Shown here: positions 33,613 through 46,864 of the stretch, piece by piece
How the letters are laid out: each line of letters starts with the position of its first letter
Position numbering within the stretch: position 1 is the first letter of the stretch
Origin: Euonymus europaeus
Lineage: Eukaryota; Streptophyta; Magnoliopsida; Celastrales; Celastraceae
Length of the DNA stretch: 64,000 nucleotides
NCBI GenBank assembly: GCA_963580455.1
Contig: OY756960.1
Coordinates: forward strand, 10,106,001 to 10,170,000
Direction of reading: 5' to 3'
The notes under the pieces: model-generated
What the model saw: only the letters and a program-made list of their open reading frames with translations
The model's database searches: none
Told to the model about the DNA's origin: nothing
Translations under genes and position numbers: made by a program

Positions 33613-36600
33613 AAAAACCGTTAAAAGCTCCTCCATAGATAGAGTTTAGCAAATTCGAACCATGAAAGTTGCTCGCTGTACACTTTTTATTGTTCTTCTA
33701 TGTCAAATTTTACGAGTATAAGCTTCGTAGATTATTTCGATGCCAAAACACTACATATCTATGCCAAATGGACAAAAACCGTTAAAAGCTCCTCCCTAGA
33801 TGGAGTTGAGCAACTTCGGATCATGAAAGTTGCTCAGTGTACACTTTTTATTGTTCTTCTATTTCAAATTTTACGAGTATAAGCTTCCTAGATTATTTCG
33901 ATGACGAAACACCAACTTTCTATGACAAATGGATAAAAACCGTTAAAAGCTCCTCCATAGATAGATTTGAGCAACTTCGAACCATGAAAGTTGCTCGGTG
34001 TACACTTTTTATTGTTCTTCTATGTCAAATTTTACGAGTATAACTTCCTAGATTATTTCGATGCCGAAACACCAACTTTCTATGACAAATGGATAAAAAC
34101 CGTTAAAAGCTCCTCCATAGATAGAGTTGAGCAACTTCGGACCATGAAAGTTGCTCGGTGTACACTTTTTATTGTTCTTCTTTGTCAAATTTTATGAGTA
34201 TAAGCTTCCTAGATTATTTCGATGCCGAAACACCAACTTTCTATGACAAATGGATAAAAACCGTTAAAAGCTCCTCCATAGATAGAGTTGAGCAACTTTA
34301 GACCATGAAAAATGCTCGGTGTACACTTTTTATTGTTCTTCTATGTCAAATTTTACGAGTATAACTTCCTAGATTATTTCGATTCCAAAACACCTCATAT
34401 CTATTCCAAATGGACAAAATCGTTAAAAGCTCCTCCATAGATAGAGTTGAGCAAATTCGGACCATGAAAGTTGCTCGGCGTACACTTTTTATTGTTATTC
34501 TATGTCAAATTTTACGAGTATAAGCTTCCTAGATTATTTCGATTCCAAAACACGAACTTTTTATGAAAAATGGACAAAAACCGTTAAAAGCTCATCCATA
34601 GATAGAGTTTAGCAACTTCGGACCATAAAAGTTGCTCGGTGTACCCTTTTTATTGTTCTTCTATGTCAAATTTTACGAGTATAAGCTTCCTAGATTATTT
34701 CGATGCCAAAAGACCACCTTTCTTCGACAAATGAACAAAAATTGATAAAAGCTCCACCATAGATAGAGTTGAGCAACTTCGGACCATCAAAGTTGCTCGG
34801 TGTACACATTTTATTGTTCTTTTATGTCAAATTTTTCGAGTATAACTTCCTAGATTATTTCGATGCCAAAACACCAACTTTCTATGTCAATTGGACAAAA
34901 ACCGTTAAAAGCTCCTTCATAGATAGAGTTGAGCAACTTCTGACCATCAATGTTGCTCGGTGTACACTTTTTATTGTTCTTCTTTGTCAATTTTATGAGT
35001 ATAAGCTTCCTAGATTATTTCGATGCCGAAACACCAACTTTCTATGACAAATGGATAAAAACCGTTAAAAGCTCCTCCATAGATAGAGTTGAGCAACTTC
35101 AGACCATGAAAAATGCTCGGTGTACACTTTTTATTGTTCTTCTATGTCAAATTTTACGAGTATAACTTCCTAGATTATTTCGATTCCAAAACACGAACTT
35201 TCTATGAAAAATGGACAAAAACCGTTAAAAGCTCATCCATAGATAGAGTTTAGCAACTTCGGACCACAAAAGTTGCTCGGTGTACACTTTTTATTGTTCT
35301 TCTATGTAAAATTTTACGAGTATAAGCTTCCTAGATTATTTCGATGCCAAAAGACCACCTTTCTTCGACAAATGAACAAAAATCGATAAAAGCCCCACCA
35401 TAGATAGAGTTGAGCAACTTCGGACCATCAAAGTTGCTCGGTGTACACATTTTATTGTTCTTTTATGTCAAATTTTACGAGTATAACTTCCTAAATTATT
35501 TCGATGCCCAAACACCAACTTTCTATGTCAATTGGACAAAAACCGTTAAAAGCTCCTCCATAGATAGAGTTGAGCAACTTCTGACCATCAATGTTGCTCG
35601 GTGTACACTTTTTATTGTTCTTCTATGTCAAATTTTACGTGTATAAGCTTCCAAGATAACTTCGACGCCAAAACACCTCATATCTATGCCAAATGGACAA
35701 AAACCGTTAAAAGCTCCTCCATAGATAGAGTTGAGCAAATTCGGACCATGAAAGTTGCTCGGTGTACACTTTTTATTGTTCTTCTATGTCAAATTTTACG
35801 AGTATAAGCTTCGTAGATTATTTCGATGCCAAAACACTACATATCTATGCCAAATGGACAAAAACCGTTAAAAGCTCCTCCCTAGATGGAGTTGAGCAAC
35901 TTCGGATCATGAAAGTTGCTCAGTGTACACTTTTTATTGTTCTTCTATTTCAAATTTTACGAGTATAAGCTTCCTAGATTATTTCGATGACGAAACACCA
36001 ACTTTCTATGACAAATGGATAAAAACCGTTAAAAGCTCCTCCAGAGATAGAGTTGAGCAACTTAAAACCATGAAAGTTGCTCGGTGTACACTTTTTATTG
36101 TTCTTCTATGTCAAATTTTACGAGTATAACTTCCTAGATTATTTCGATGCCGAAACACCAACTTTCTATGACAAATGAATAAAAACCGTTAAAAGCTCCT
36201 CCATAGATAGAGTTGAGCAACTTCGGACCATGAAAGTTGCTCGGTGTACACTTTTTATTTTTCTTCTTTGTCAAATTTTATGAGTATAAGCTTCCTAGAT
36301 TATTTCGATGCCGAAACACCAACTTTCTATGACAAATGGATAAAAACCGTTAAAAGCTCCTCCATAGATAGAGTTGAGCAACTTCAGACCATGAAAAATG
36401 CTCGGTGTACACTTTTTATTGTTCTTCTATGTCAAATTTTACGAGTATAACTTCCTAGATTATTTCGATTCCAAAACACCTCATATCTATTCCAAATGGA
36501 CAAAATCGTTAAAAGCTCCTCCATAGATAGAGTTGAGCAAATTCGGACCATGAAAGTTGCTCGGCGTACACTTTTTATTGTTCTTCTATGTCAAATTTTC

Positions 36601-37464
36601 CGAGTATAAGCTTCCTAGATTATTTCGATGCCAAAAGACCACCTTTCTTCGACAAATGAACAAAAATCGATAAAAGCTCCACCATAGATAGAGTTGAGCT
36701 ACTTCGGACCATCAAAGTTGCTCAGTGTACACATTTTATTGTTCTTTTATGTCAAATTTTACGAGTATAACTTCCTAAATTATTTCGATGCCAAAACACC
36801 AACTTTCTATGTCAATTGGACAAAAACCGTTAAAAGCTCCTCCATAGATAGAGTTGAGCAACTTCTGACCATCAATGTTGCTCGGTGTACACTTTTTATT
36901 GTTCTTCTATGTCAAATTTTACGTGTATAAGCTTCCTAGATTACTTCGACGCCAAAACAGCTCATATCTATGCCAAATGGACAAAAACCGTTAAAAGCTC
37001 CTTCATAGATAGAGTTGAGCAAATTCGGACCATGAAAGTTGCTCGGTGTACACTTTTTATTGTTCTTCTATGTCAAATTTTACGAGTATAAGCTTCGTAG
37101 ATTATTTCGATGCCAAAACACTACATATCTATGCCAAATGGACAAAAACCGTTAAAAGCTCCTCCCTAGATGGAGTTGAGCAACTTCGGATCATGAAAGT
37201 TGCTCAGTGTACACTTTTTATTGTTCTTCTATTTCAAATTTTACGAGTATAAGCTTCCTAGATTATTTCGATGACGAAACACCAACTTTCTATGACAAAT
37301 GGATAAAAACCGTTAAAAGCTCCTCCATAGATAGATTTGAGCAACTTCGAACCATGAAAGTTGCTCGGTATACACTTTTTATTGTTCTTCTATGTCAAAT
37401 TTTACGAGTATAACTTCCTAGATTATTTCGATGCCGAAACACCAACTTTCTATGACAAATGGAT
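33613..37464 (+). repeat. 24-mer HOR, 3852 bp, copy 2
   Basis: Same 24 monomers as copy 1 at an offset of 4335 bp, ending in the same E/B chimera (37392-37551). One difference seen is 32376 G (GGACCGTCAAAG) in copy 1 versus A (GGACCATCAAAG) at 36711. Short-frame translations across the copies are otherwise the same. Confidence 0.92.
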
Positions 37465-40400
37465 AAAAACCGTTAAAAGCTCCTCCATAGATAGAGTTTA
37501 GCAAATTCGAACCATGAAAGTTGCTCGCTGTACACTTTTTATTGTTCTTCTATGTCAAATTTTACGAGTATAAGCTTCGTAGATTATTTCGATGCCAAAA
37601 CACTACATATCTATGCCAAATGGACAAAAACCGTTAAAAGCTCCTCCCTAGATGGAGTTGAGCAACTTCGGATCATGAAAGTTGCTCAGTGTACACTTTT
37701 TATTGTTCTTCTATTTCAAATTTTACGAGTATAAGCTTCCTAGATTATTTCGATGACGAAACACCAACTTTCTATGACAAATGGATAAAAACCGTTAAAA
37801 GCTCCTCCATAGATAGATTTGAGCAACTTCGAACCATGAAAGTTGCTCGGTGTACACTTTTTATTGTTTTTCTATGTCAAATTTTACGAGTATAACTTCC
37901 TAGATTATTTCGATGCCGAAACACCAACTTTCTATGACAAATGGATAAAAACCGTTAAAAGCTCCTCCATAGATAGAGTTGAGCAACTTCGGACCATGAA
38001 AGTTGCTCGGTGTACACTTTTTATTGTTCTTCTTTGTCAAATTTTATGAGTATAAGCTTCCTAGATTATTTCGATGCCGAAACACCAACTTTCTATGACA
38101 AATGGATAAAAACCGTTAAAAGCTCCTCCATAGATAGAGTTGAGCAACTTCAGACCATGAAAAATGCTCGGGGTACACTTTTTATTGTTCTTCTATGTCA
38201 AATTTTACGAGTATAACTTCCTAGATTATTTCGATTCCAAAACACCTCATATCTATTCCAAATGCACAAAATCGTTAAAAGCTCCTCCATAGATAGAGTT
38301 GAGCAAATTCGGACCATGAAAGTTGCTCGGCGTACACTTTTTATTGTTATTCTATGTCAAATTTTACGAGTATAAGCTTCCTAGATTATTTTGATTCCAA
38401 AACACGAACTTTTTATGAAAAATGGACAAAAACCGTTAAAAGCTCATCCATAGATAGAGTTTAGCAACTTCGGACCATAAAAGTTGCTCGGTGTACCCTT
38501 TTTATTGTTCTTCTATGTCAAATTTTACGAGTATAAGCTTCCTAGATTATTTCGATGCCAAAAGACCACCTTTCTTCGACAAATGAACAAAAATTGATAA
38601 AAGCTCCACCATAGATAGAGTTGAGCAACTTCGGACCATCAAAGTTGCTCGGTGTACACATTTTATTGTTCTTTTATGTCAAATTTTACGAGTATAACTT
38701 CCTAGATTATTTCGATGCCAAAACACCAACTTTCTATGTCAATTGGACAAAAACCGTTAAAAGCTCCTTCATAGATAGAGTTGAGCAACTTCTGACCATC
38801 AATGTTGCTCGGTGTACACTTTTTATTGTTCTTCTTTGTCAATTTTATGAGTATAAGCTTCCTAGATTATTTCGATGCCGAAACACCAACTTTCTATGAC
38901 AAATGGATAAAAACCGTTAAAAGCTCCTCCATAGATAGAGTTGAGCAACTTCAGACCCTGAAAAATGCTCGGTGTACACTTTTTATTGTTCTTCTATGTC
39001 AAATTTTACGAGTATAACTTCCTAGATTATTTCGATTCCAAAACACGAACTTTCTATGAAAAATGGACAAAAACCGTTAAAAGCTCATCCATAGATAGAG
39101 TTTAGCAACTTCGGACAACAAAAGTTGCTCGGTGTACACTTTTTATTGTTCTTCTATGTAAAATTTTACGAGTATAAGCTTCCTAGATTATTTCGATGCC
39201 AAAAGACCACCTTTCTTCGACAAATGAACAAAAATCGATAAAAGCCCCACCATAGATAGAGTTGAGCAACTTCGGACCATCAAAGTTGCTCGGTGTACAC
39301 ATTTTATTGTTCTTTTATGTCAAATTTTACGAGTATAACTTCCTAAATTATTTCGATGCCCAAACACCAACTTTCTATGTCAATTGGACAAAAACCGTTA
39401 AAAGCTCCTCCATAGATAGAGTTGAGCAACTTCTGACCATCAATGTTGCTCGGTGTACACTTTTTATTGTTCTTCTATGTCAAATTTTACGTGTATAAGC
39501 TTCCAAGATAACTTCGACGCCAAAACACCTCATATCTATGCCAAATGGACAAAAACCGTTAAAAGCTCCTCCATAGATAGAGTTGAGCAAATTCGGACCA
39601 TGAAAGTTGCTCGGTGTACACTTTTTATTGTTCTTCTATGTCAAATTTTACGAGTATAAGCTTCGTAGATTATTTCGATGCCAAAACACTACATATCTAT
39701 GCCAAATGGACAAAAACCGTTAAAAGCTCCTCCCTAGATGGAGTTGAGCAACTTCGGATCATGAAAGTTGCTCAGTGTACACTTTTTATTGTTCTTCTAT
39801 TTCAAATTTTACGAGTATAAGCTTCCTAGATTATTTCGATGACGAAACACCAACTTTCTATGACAAATGGATAAAAACCGTTAAAAGCTCCTCCAGAGAT
39901 AGAGTTGAGCAACTTAAAACCATGAAAGTTGCTCGGTGTACACTTTTTATTGTTCTTCTATGTCAAATTTTACGAGTATAACTTCCTAGATTATTTCGAT
40001 GCCGAAACACCAACTTTCTATGACAAATGAATAAAAACCGTTAAAAGCTCCTCCATAGATAGAGTTGAGCAACTTCGGACCATGAAAGTTGCTCGGTGTA
40101 CACTTTTTATTTTTCTTCTTTGTCAAATTTTATGAGTATAAGCTTCCTAGATTATTTCGATGCCGAAACACCAACTTTCTATGACAAATGGATAAAAACC
40201 GTTAAAAGCTCCTCCATAGATAGAGTTGAGCAACTTCAGACCATGAAAAATGCTCGGTGTACACTTTTTATTGTTCTTCTATGTCAAATTTTACGAGTAT
40301 AACTTCCTAGATTATTTCGATTCCAAAACACCTCATATCTATTCCAAATGGACAAAATCGTTAAAAGCTCCTCCATAGATAGAGTTGAGCAAATTCGGAC

Positions 40401-41312
40401 CATGAAAGTTGCTCGGCGTACACTTTTTATTGTTCTTCTATGTCAAATTTTCCGAGTATAAGCTTCCTAGATTATTTCGATGCCAAAAGACCACCTTTCT
40501 TCGACAAATGAACAAAAATCGATAAAAGCTCCACCATAGATAGAGTTGAGCTACTTCGGACCATCAAAGTTGCTCAGTGTACACATTTTATTGTTCTTTT
40601 ATGTCAAATTTTACGAGTATAACTTCCTAAATTATTTCGATGCCAAAACACCAACTTTCTATGTCAATTGGACAAAAACCGTTAAAAGCTCCTCCATAGA
40701 TAGAGTTGAGCAACTTCTGACCATCAATGTTGCTCGGTGTACACTTTTTATTGTTCTTCTATGTCAAATTTTACGTGTATAAGCTTCCTAGATTACTTCG
40801 ACGCCAAAACAGCTCATATCTATGCCAAATGGACAAAAACCGTTAAAAGCTCCTTCATAGATAGAGTTGAGCAAATTCAGACCATGAAAGTTGCTCGGTG
40901 TACACTTTTTGTTGTTCTTCTATGTCAAATTTTACGAGTATAAGCTTCGTAGATTATTTCGATGCCAAAACACTACATATCTATGCCAAATGGACAAAAA
41001 CCGTTAAAAGCTCCTCCCTAGATGGAGTTGAGCAACTTCGGATCATGAAAGTTGCTCAGTGTACACTTTTTATTGTTCTTCTATTTCAAATTTTACGAGT
41101 ATAAGCTTCCTAGATTATTTCGATGACGAAACACCAACTTTCTATGACAAATGGACAAAAACCGTTAAAAGCTCCTCCATAGATAGAGTTGAGCAACTTC
41201 GAACCATGAAAGTTGCTTGGTGTACACTTTTTATTGTTCTTCTATGTCAAATTTTACGAGTATAACTTCCTAGATTATTTCGATGCCGAAACACCAACTT
41301 TCTATGACAAAT
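37465..41312 (+). repeat. 24-mer HOR, 3852 bp, copy 3
   Basis: Third copy, offset 3852 bp from copy 2. Private changes include TTGTTTTTCTATG (about 37865), GGGGTACACTT (about 38171), CAGACCCTGAAAA (about 38952) and GGACAACAAAAG (about 39115). The copy ends within its last E monomer, where the sequence switches to type H (E/H chimera, 41244-41404) instead of to type B as in copies 1 and 2. Confidence 0.9.
40669..41312 (+). repeat. 4-mer duplication, 644 bp, copy 1
   Basis: The H-I-C-E2-E tail of 24-mer copy 3. The variants at 40737, 40898 and 41059 recur 644 bp later. This is the source copy; the breakpoint of the duplication is the E/H chimera near 41312. Confidence 0.85.
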
Positions 41313-41404
41313 TGGACAAAAACCGTTAAAAGCTCCTCCATAGATAGAGTTGAGCAACTTCTGACCATCAATGTTGCTCGGTGTACACTTTTTATTGTTC
41401 TTCT
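41244..41404 (+). repeat. Chimeric monomer E/H (161 bp)
   Basis: Reads E as far as CTATGACAAAT, then H from TTGGACAAAAACC onward, with H marks CTTCTGACC and AATGTTGC. The hybrid GACAAATTGGAC has one base more than either parent, so the joint was slightly out of register and can be placed at about 41310-41313. Confidence 0.85.
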
Positions 41405-41956
41405 ATGTCAAATTTTACGTGTATAAGCTTCCTAGATTACTACGACGCCAAAACAGCTCATATCTATGCCAAATGGACAAAAACCGTTAAAAGCTCCTTC
41501 ATAGATAGAGTTGAGCAAATTCGGACAATGAAAGTTGCTCGGTGTACACTTTTTATTGTTCTTCTATGTCAAATTTTACGAGTATAAGCTTCGTAGATTA
41601 TTTCGATGCCAAAACACTACATATCTATGCCAAATGGACAAAAACCGTTAAAAGCTCCTCCCTAGATGGAGTTGAGCAACTTCGGACCATGAAAGTTGCT
41701 CAGTGTACACTTTTTATTGTTCTTCTACTTCAAATTTTACGAGTATAAGCTTCCTAGATTATTTCGATGACGAAACACCAACTTTCTATGACAAATGGAC
41801 AAAAACCGTTAAAAGCTCCTCCATAGATAGAGTTGAGCAACTTCGAACCATGAAAGTTGCTCGGTGTACACTTTTTATTGTTCTTCTATGTCAAATTTTA
41901 CGAGTATAACTTCCTAGATTATTTCGATGCCGAAACACCAACTTTCTATGACAAAT
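41313..41956 (+). repeat. 4-mer duplication, 644 bp, copy 2
   Basis: Begins in the chimeric E/H monomer and ends inside a normal E monomer near 41956. Private changes include TTACTACGACGCC (about 41437) and TTCTACTTCAAATT (about 41725). The GGACAAAAACC in E2 (about 41155 and 41799) is shared by both copies and is not found in most other E2 monomers. Confidence 0.85.
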
Positions 41957-41960
41957 GGAT

Positions 41961-43083
41961 AAAAACCGTTAAAAGCTCCTCCATAGATAGAGTTGAGCAA
42001 CTTCGGACCATGAAAGTTGCTCAGTGTACACTTTTTATTGTTCTTCTTTGTCAAATTTTATGAGTATAAGCTTCCTAGATTATTTCGATGCCGAAACACC
42101 AACTTTCTATGACAAATGGATAAAAACCGTTAAAAGCTCCTCCATAGATAGAGTTGAGCAACTTCAGACCATGAAAAATGCTCGGTGTACACTTTTTATT
42201 GTTCTTCTATGTCAAATTTTACGAGTATAACTTCCTAGATTATTTCGATTCCAAAACACGAACTTTATATGAAAAATGGACAAAAACCGTTAAAAGCTCA
42301 TCCATAGATAGAGTTTAGCAACTTCGGACCATAAAAGTTGCTCGGTGTACACTTTTTATTGTTCTTCTTTGTCAAATTTTATGAGTATAAGCTTCCTAGA
42401 TTATTTCGATGCCGAAACACCAACTTTCTATGACAAATGGATAAAAACCGTTAAAAGCTCCTCCATAGATAGAGTTGAGCAACTTCGGACCATGAAAGTT
42501 GCTCGGTGTACACTTTTTATTGTTCTTCTTTGTAAAATTTTATGAGTATAAGCTTCCTAGATTTTTTCGATGCCGAAACACCAACTTTCTATGACAAATG
42601 GATAAAAACCGTTAAAAGCTCCTCCATAGATAGAGTTGAGCAACTTCAGACCATGAAAAATGCTCGGTGTACACTTTTTATTGTTCTTCTATGTCAAATT
42701 TTACGAGTATAACTTCCTAGATTATTCCGATTCCAAAACACCTCATATCTATGCCAAATGGACAAAATCATTAAAAGCTCCTCCATAGATAGAGTTGAGC
42801 AAATTCGGACCATGAAAGTTGCTCGGCGTACACTTTTTATTGTTCTTCTATGTCAAATTTTACGAGTATAAGCTTCCTAGATTATTTCGATGCCAAAAGA
42901 CCACCTTTCTTCGACAAATGAACAAAAATCGATAAAAGCTCCACCATAGATAGAGTTGAGCAACTTCGGACCATCAAAGTTGCTCGGTGTACACATTTTA
43001 TTGTTCTTTTATGTCAAATTTTACGAGTATAACTTCCTAAATTATTTCGATGCCCAAACACCAACTTTCTATGTCAATTGGAC
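41961..43083 (+). repeat. 7-mer duplication, 1123 bp, copy 1 (copy 2 43084 to about 43847)
   Basis: Variants at 42024, 42345 and about 42550 (TAGATTTTTTCGATGCC) recur 1123 bp later at 43147, 43468 and about 43673. The second copy starts in an H/E chimera (H-like GTCAATTGGAC, then E-like right half, with the private GTTGATCAAC at about 43117). It stops where B' (CCGATTCC) in copy 1 meets G in copy 2. Confidence 0.83.
42209..42690 (+). repeat. 3-mer G-E-E'', 482 bp, first copy
   Basis: G monomer with ACTTTATATGAAAA, then an E monomer opening with TTGTCAAATTTTATGAG, then an E variant with TGTAAAATTTTATGAG and TAGATTTTTTCG. The same three follow in the same order at 43332 and 43814. Confidence 0.85.
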
Positions 43084-43331
43084 AAAAACCGTTAAAAGCT
43101 CCTCCATAGATAGAGTTGATCAACTTCGGACCATGAAAGTTGCTCAGTGTACACTTTTTATTGTTCTTCTTTGTCAAATTTTATGAGTATAAGCTTCCTA
43201 GATTATTTCGATGCCGAAACACCAACTTTCTATGACAAATGGATAAAAACCGTTAAAAGCTCCTCCATAGATAGAGTTGAGCAACTTCAGACCATGAAAA
43301 ATGCTCGGTGTACACTTTTTATTGTTCTTCT

Positions 43332-43813
43332 ATGTCAAATTTTACGAGTATAACTTCCTAGATTATTTCGATTCCAAAACACGAACTTTATATGAAAAAT
43401 GGACAAAAACCGTTAAAAGCTCATCCATAGATAGAGTTTAGCAACTTCGGACCATAAAAGTTGCTCGGTGTACACTTTTTATTGTTCTTCTTTGTCAAAT
43501 TTTATGAGTATAAGCTTCCTAGATTATTTCGATGCCGAAACACCAACTTTCTATGACAAATGGATAAAAACCGTTAAAAGCTCCTCCATAGATAGAGTTG
43601 AGCAACTTCGGACCATGAAAGTTGCTCGGTGTACACTTTTTATTGTTCTTCTTTGTAAAATTTTATGAGTATAAGCTTCCTAGATTTTTTCGATGCCGAA
43701 ACACCAACTTTCTATGACAAATGGATAAAAACCGTTAAAAGCTCCTCCATAGATAGAGTTGAGCAACTTCAGACCATGAAAAATGCTCGGTGTAGACTTT
43801 TTATTGTTCTTCT
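43332..43813 (+). repeat. 3-mer G-E-E'', 482 bp, second copy
   Basis: Same three monomers as 42209-42690. A private change is GGTGTAGACTTTTT near 43792, which breaks the GTGTACAC palindrome in that monomer. Confidence 0.85.
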
Positions 43814-44295
43814 ATGTCAAATTTTACGAGTATAACTTCCTAGATTATTTCGATTCCAAAACACGAACTTTATATGAAAAATGGACAAAAACCGTTAAAA
43901 GCTCATCCATAGATAGAGTTTAGCAACTTCGGACCATAAAAGTTGCTCGGTGTACACTTTTTATTGTTCTTGTTTGTCAAATTTTATGAGTATAAGCTTC
44001 CTAGATTATTTCGATGCCCAAACACCAACTTTCTATGACAAATGGATAAAAACCGTTAAAAGCTCCTCCATAGATAGAGTTGAGCAACTTCGGACCATGA
44101 AAGTTGCTCGGTGTACACTTTTTATTGTTCTTCTTTGTAAAATTTTATGAGTATAAGCTTCCTAGATTTTTTCGATGCCGAAACACCAACTTTCTATGAC
44201 AAATGGATAAAAACCGTTAAAAGCTCCTCCATAGATAGAGTTGAGCAACTTCAGACCATGAAAAATGCTCGGTGTACACTTTTTATTGTTCTTCT
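43814..44295 (+). repeat. 3-mer G-E-E'', 482 bp, third copy
   Basis: Directly abuts the second copy at an offset of 482 bp. Private changes are TTGTTCTTGTTTGTC near 43967 and GATGCCCAAACACC near 44023. The next G (from 44296) lacks the TATATG mark, so the run ends here. Confidence 0.85.
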
Positions 44296-46864
44296 ATGTC
44301 AAATTTTACGAGTATAACTTCCTATATTATTTCGATTCCAAAACACGAACTTTCTATGAAAAATGGACAAAAACCGTTAAAAGCTCATCCATAGATAGAG
44401 TTTAGCAACTTCGGACCACAAAAGTTGCTCGGTGTACACTTTTTATTGTTCTTCTATGTCAAATTTTACGAGTATAAGCTTCCTAGATTATTTCGATGCC
44501 AAAAGACCACCTTTCTTCGACAAATGAACAAAAATCGATAAAAGCTCCACCATAGATAGAGTTGAGCAACTTCGGACCATCAAAGTTGCTCGGTGTACAC
44601 ATTTTATTGTTCTTTTATGTCAAATTTTACGAGTATAACTTCCTAAATTATTTCGATGCCCAAACACCAACTTTCTATGTCAATTGGACAAAAACCGTTA
44701 AAAGCTCCTCCATAGATAGAGTTGAGCAACTTCTGACCATCAATGTTGCTCGGTGTACACTTTTTATTGTTCTTCTATGTCAAATTTTACGTGTATAAGC
44801 TTCCAAGATAACTTCGACGCCAAAACACCTCATATCTATGCCAAATGGACAAAAACCGTTAAAAGCTCCTCCATAGATAGAGTTGAGCAAATTGGGACCA
44901 TGAAAGTTGCTCGGTGTACACTTTTTATTGTTCTTCTATGTCAAATTTTACGAGTATAAGCTTCGTAGATTATTTCGATGCCAAAACACTACATATCTAT
45001 GCCAAATGGACAAAAACCGTTAAAAGCTCCTCCCTAGATGGAGTTGAGCAACTTCGGATCATGAAAGTTGCTCAGTGTACACTTTTTATTGTTCTTCTAT
45101 TTCAAATTTTACGAGTATAAGCTTCCTAGATTATTTCGATGACGAAACACCAACTTTCTATGACAAATGGATAAAAACCGTTAAAAGCTCCTCCATAGAT
45201 AGAGTTGAGCAACTTCAGACCATGAAAAATGCTCGGTGTACACTTTTTATTGTTCTTCTATGTCAAATTTTACGTGTATAACTTCCTAGATTATTCCGAT
45301 TCCAAAACACCTCATATCTATGCCAAATGGACAAAATCATTAAAAGCTCCTTCATAGATAGAGTTGAGCAAATTGGGACCATGAAAGTTGCTCGGCGTAC
45401 ACTTTTTATTGTTCTTCTATGTCAAATTTTACGAGTATAAGCTTCCTAGATTATTTCGATGCCAAAAGACCACCTTTCTTCGACAAATGAACAAAAATCG
45501 ATAAAAGCTCCACCATAGATAGAGTTGAGCAACTTCGGACCATCAAAGTTGCTCGGTGTACACATTTTATTGTTCTTTTATGTCAAATTTTACGAGTATA
45601 ACTTCCTAAATTATTTCGATGCCAAAACACCAACTTTCTATGTCAATTGGACAAAAACCGTTAAAAGCTCCTCCATAGATAGAGTTGAGCAACTTCTGAT
45701 CATCAATGTTGCTCGGTGTACACTTTTTATTGTTCTTCTATGTCAAATTTTACGTGTATAAGCTTCCTAGATTACTTCGACGCCAAAACAGCTCATATCT
45801 ATGCCAAATGGACAAAAACCGTTAAAAGCTCCTTCATAGATAGAGTTGAGCAAATTCGGACCATGAAAGTTGCTCGGTGTACACTTTTTATTGTTCTTCT
45901 ATGTCAAATTTTACGACTATAAGCTTCGTAGATTATTTCGATGCCAAAACACCTCATATCTATGCCAAATGGACAAAAACCCTTAAAAGCTCCTCCATAG
46001 ATAGAGTTGAGCAACTTCAGAGCATGAAAGTTGCTCGGTGTACACTTTTTAGTGTTCTTTTATGTCAAATTTTACGAGTATAACTTCCTAGATTATTTCG
46101 ATGCCAAAAGACCAACTTTCTTCGACAAATGAACAAAAATCGATAAAAGCTCCACCATAGATAGAGTTGAGCAACTTCGGACCATCAATGTTGCTCGGTG
46201 TACACATTTTATTGTTCTTCTATGTCAAATTTTACGTGTATAAGCTTCCTAGATTATTTCGATGCCAAAACACCTCATATCTATGCCAAATGGACAAAAA
46301 CCGTTAAAAGCTCCTACATAGATAGAGTTGAGCAAATTCGGACCATGAAAGTTGCTCGGTGTACACTTTTTATTGTTCTTCTATGTCAAATTTTACGAGT
46401 ATAAGCTTCGTAGATTATTTCGATGGCAAAAATCTACATATCTATGCCAAATGGACAAAAACCGTTAAAAGCTCCTCCCTAGATGGAGTTGAGCAACTTC
46501 GGACCATGAAAGTTGCTCGGTGTACACTTTTTATTGTTCTTCTATGTCAAATTTTACGAGTATAACTTCCTAGATTATTTCAATTCCAAAACAAGACCTT
46601 TCTATGAAAAACGGAGAAAAACCATTAAAATCATCTCCATAGATAGAGTTGAGCAACTTCGGACCATGAAAGTTGCTCGGTGTACACTTTTTATTGTTCT
46701 TCTTTGTCAAATTTTATGAGTATAAGCTTCCTAGATTATTTCGATGCCGAAACACCAACTTTCTATGACAAATGGATAAAAACCGTTAAAAGCTCCTCCA
46801 TAGATAGTGTTGAGCAACTTCGGACCATGAAAGTTGCTCGGTGTACACTTTTTAGTGTTCTTCT
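44296..46864 (+). repeat. Transition zone between 24-mer and 19-mer territories
   Basis: Order about G-D-H-B-C-E2-B'-D-H-I-L-D-B-J-F-E. The left half uses monomers typical of the 24-mer (GATGCCCAAACACC, TCCTAAATTATT, E2). The right half is the I-L-D-B-J-F-E series of the 11-mer. The switch falls near 45.7 kb. Only satellite is present. Confidence 0.85.
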
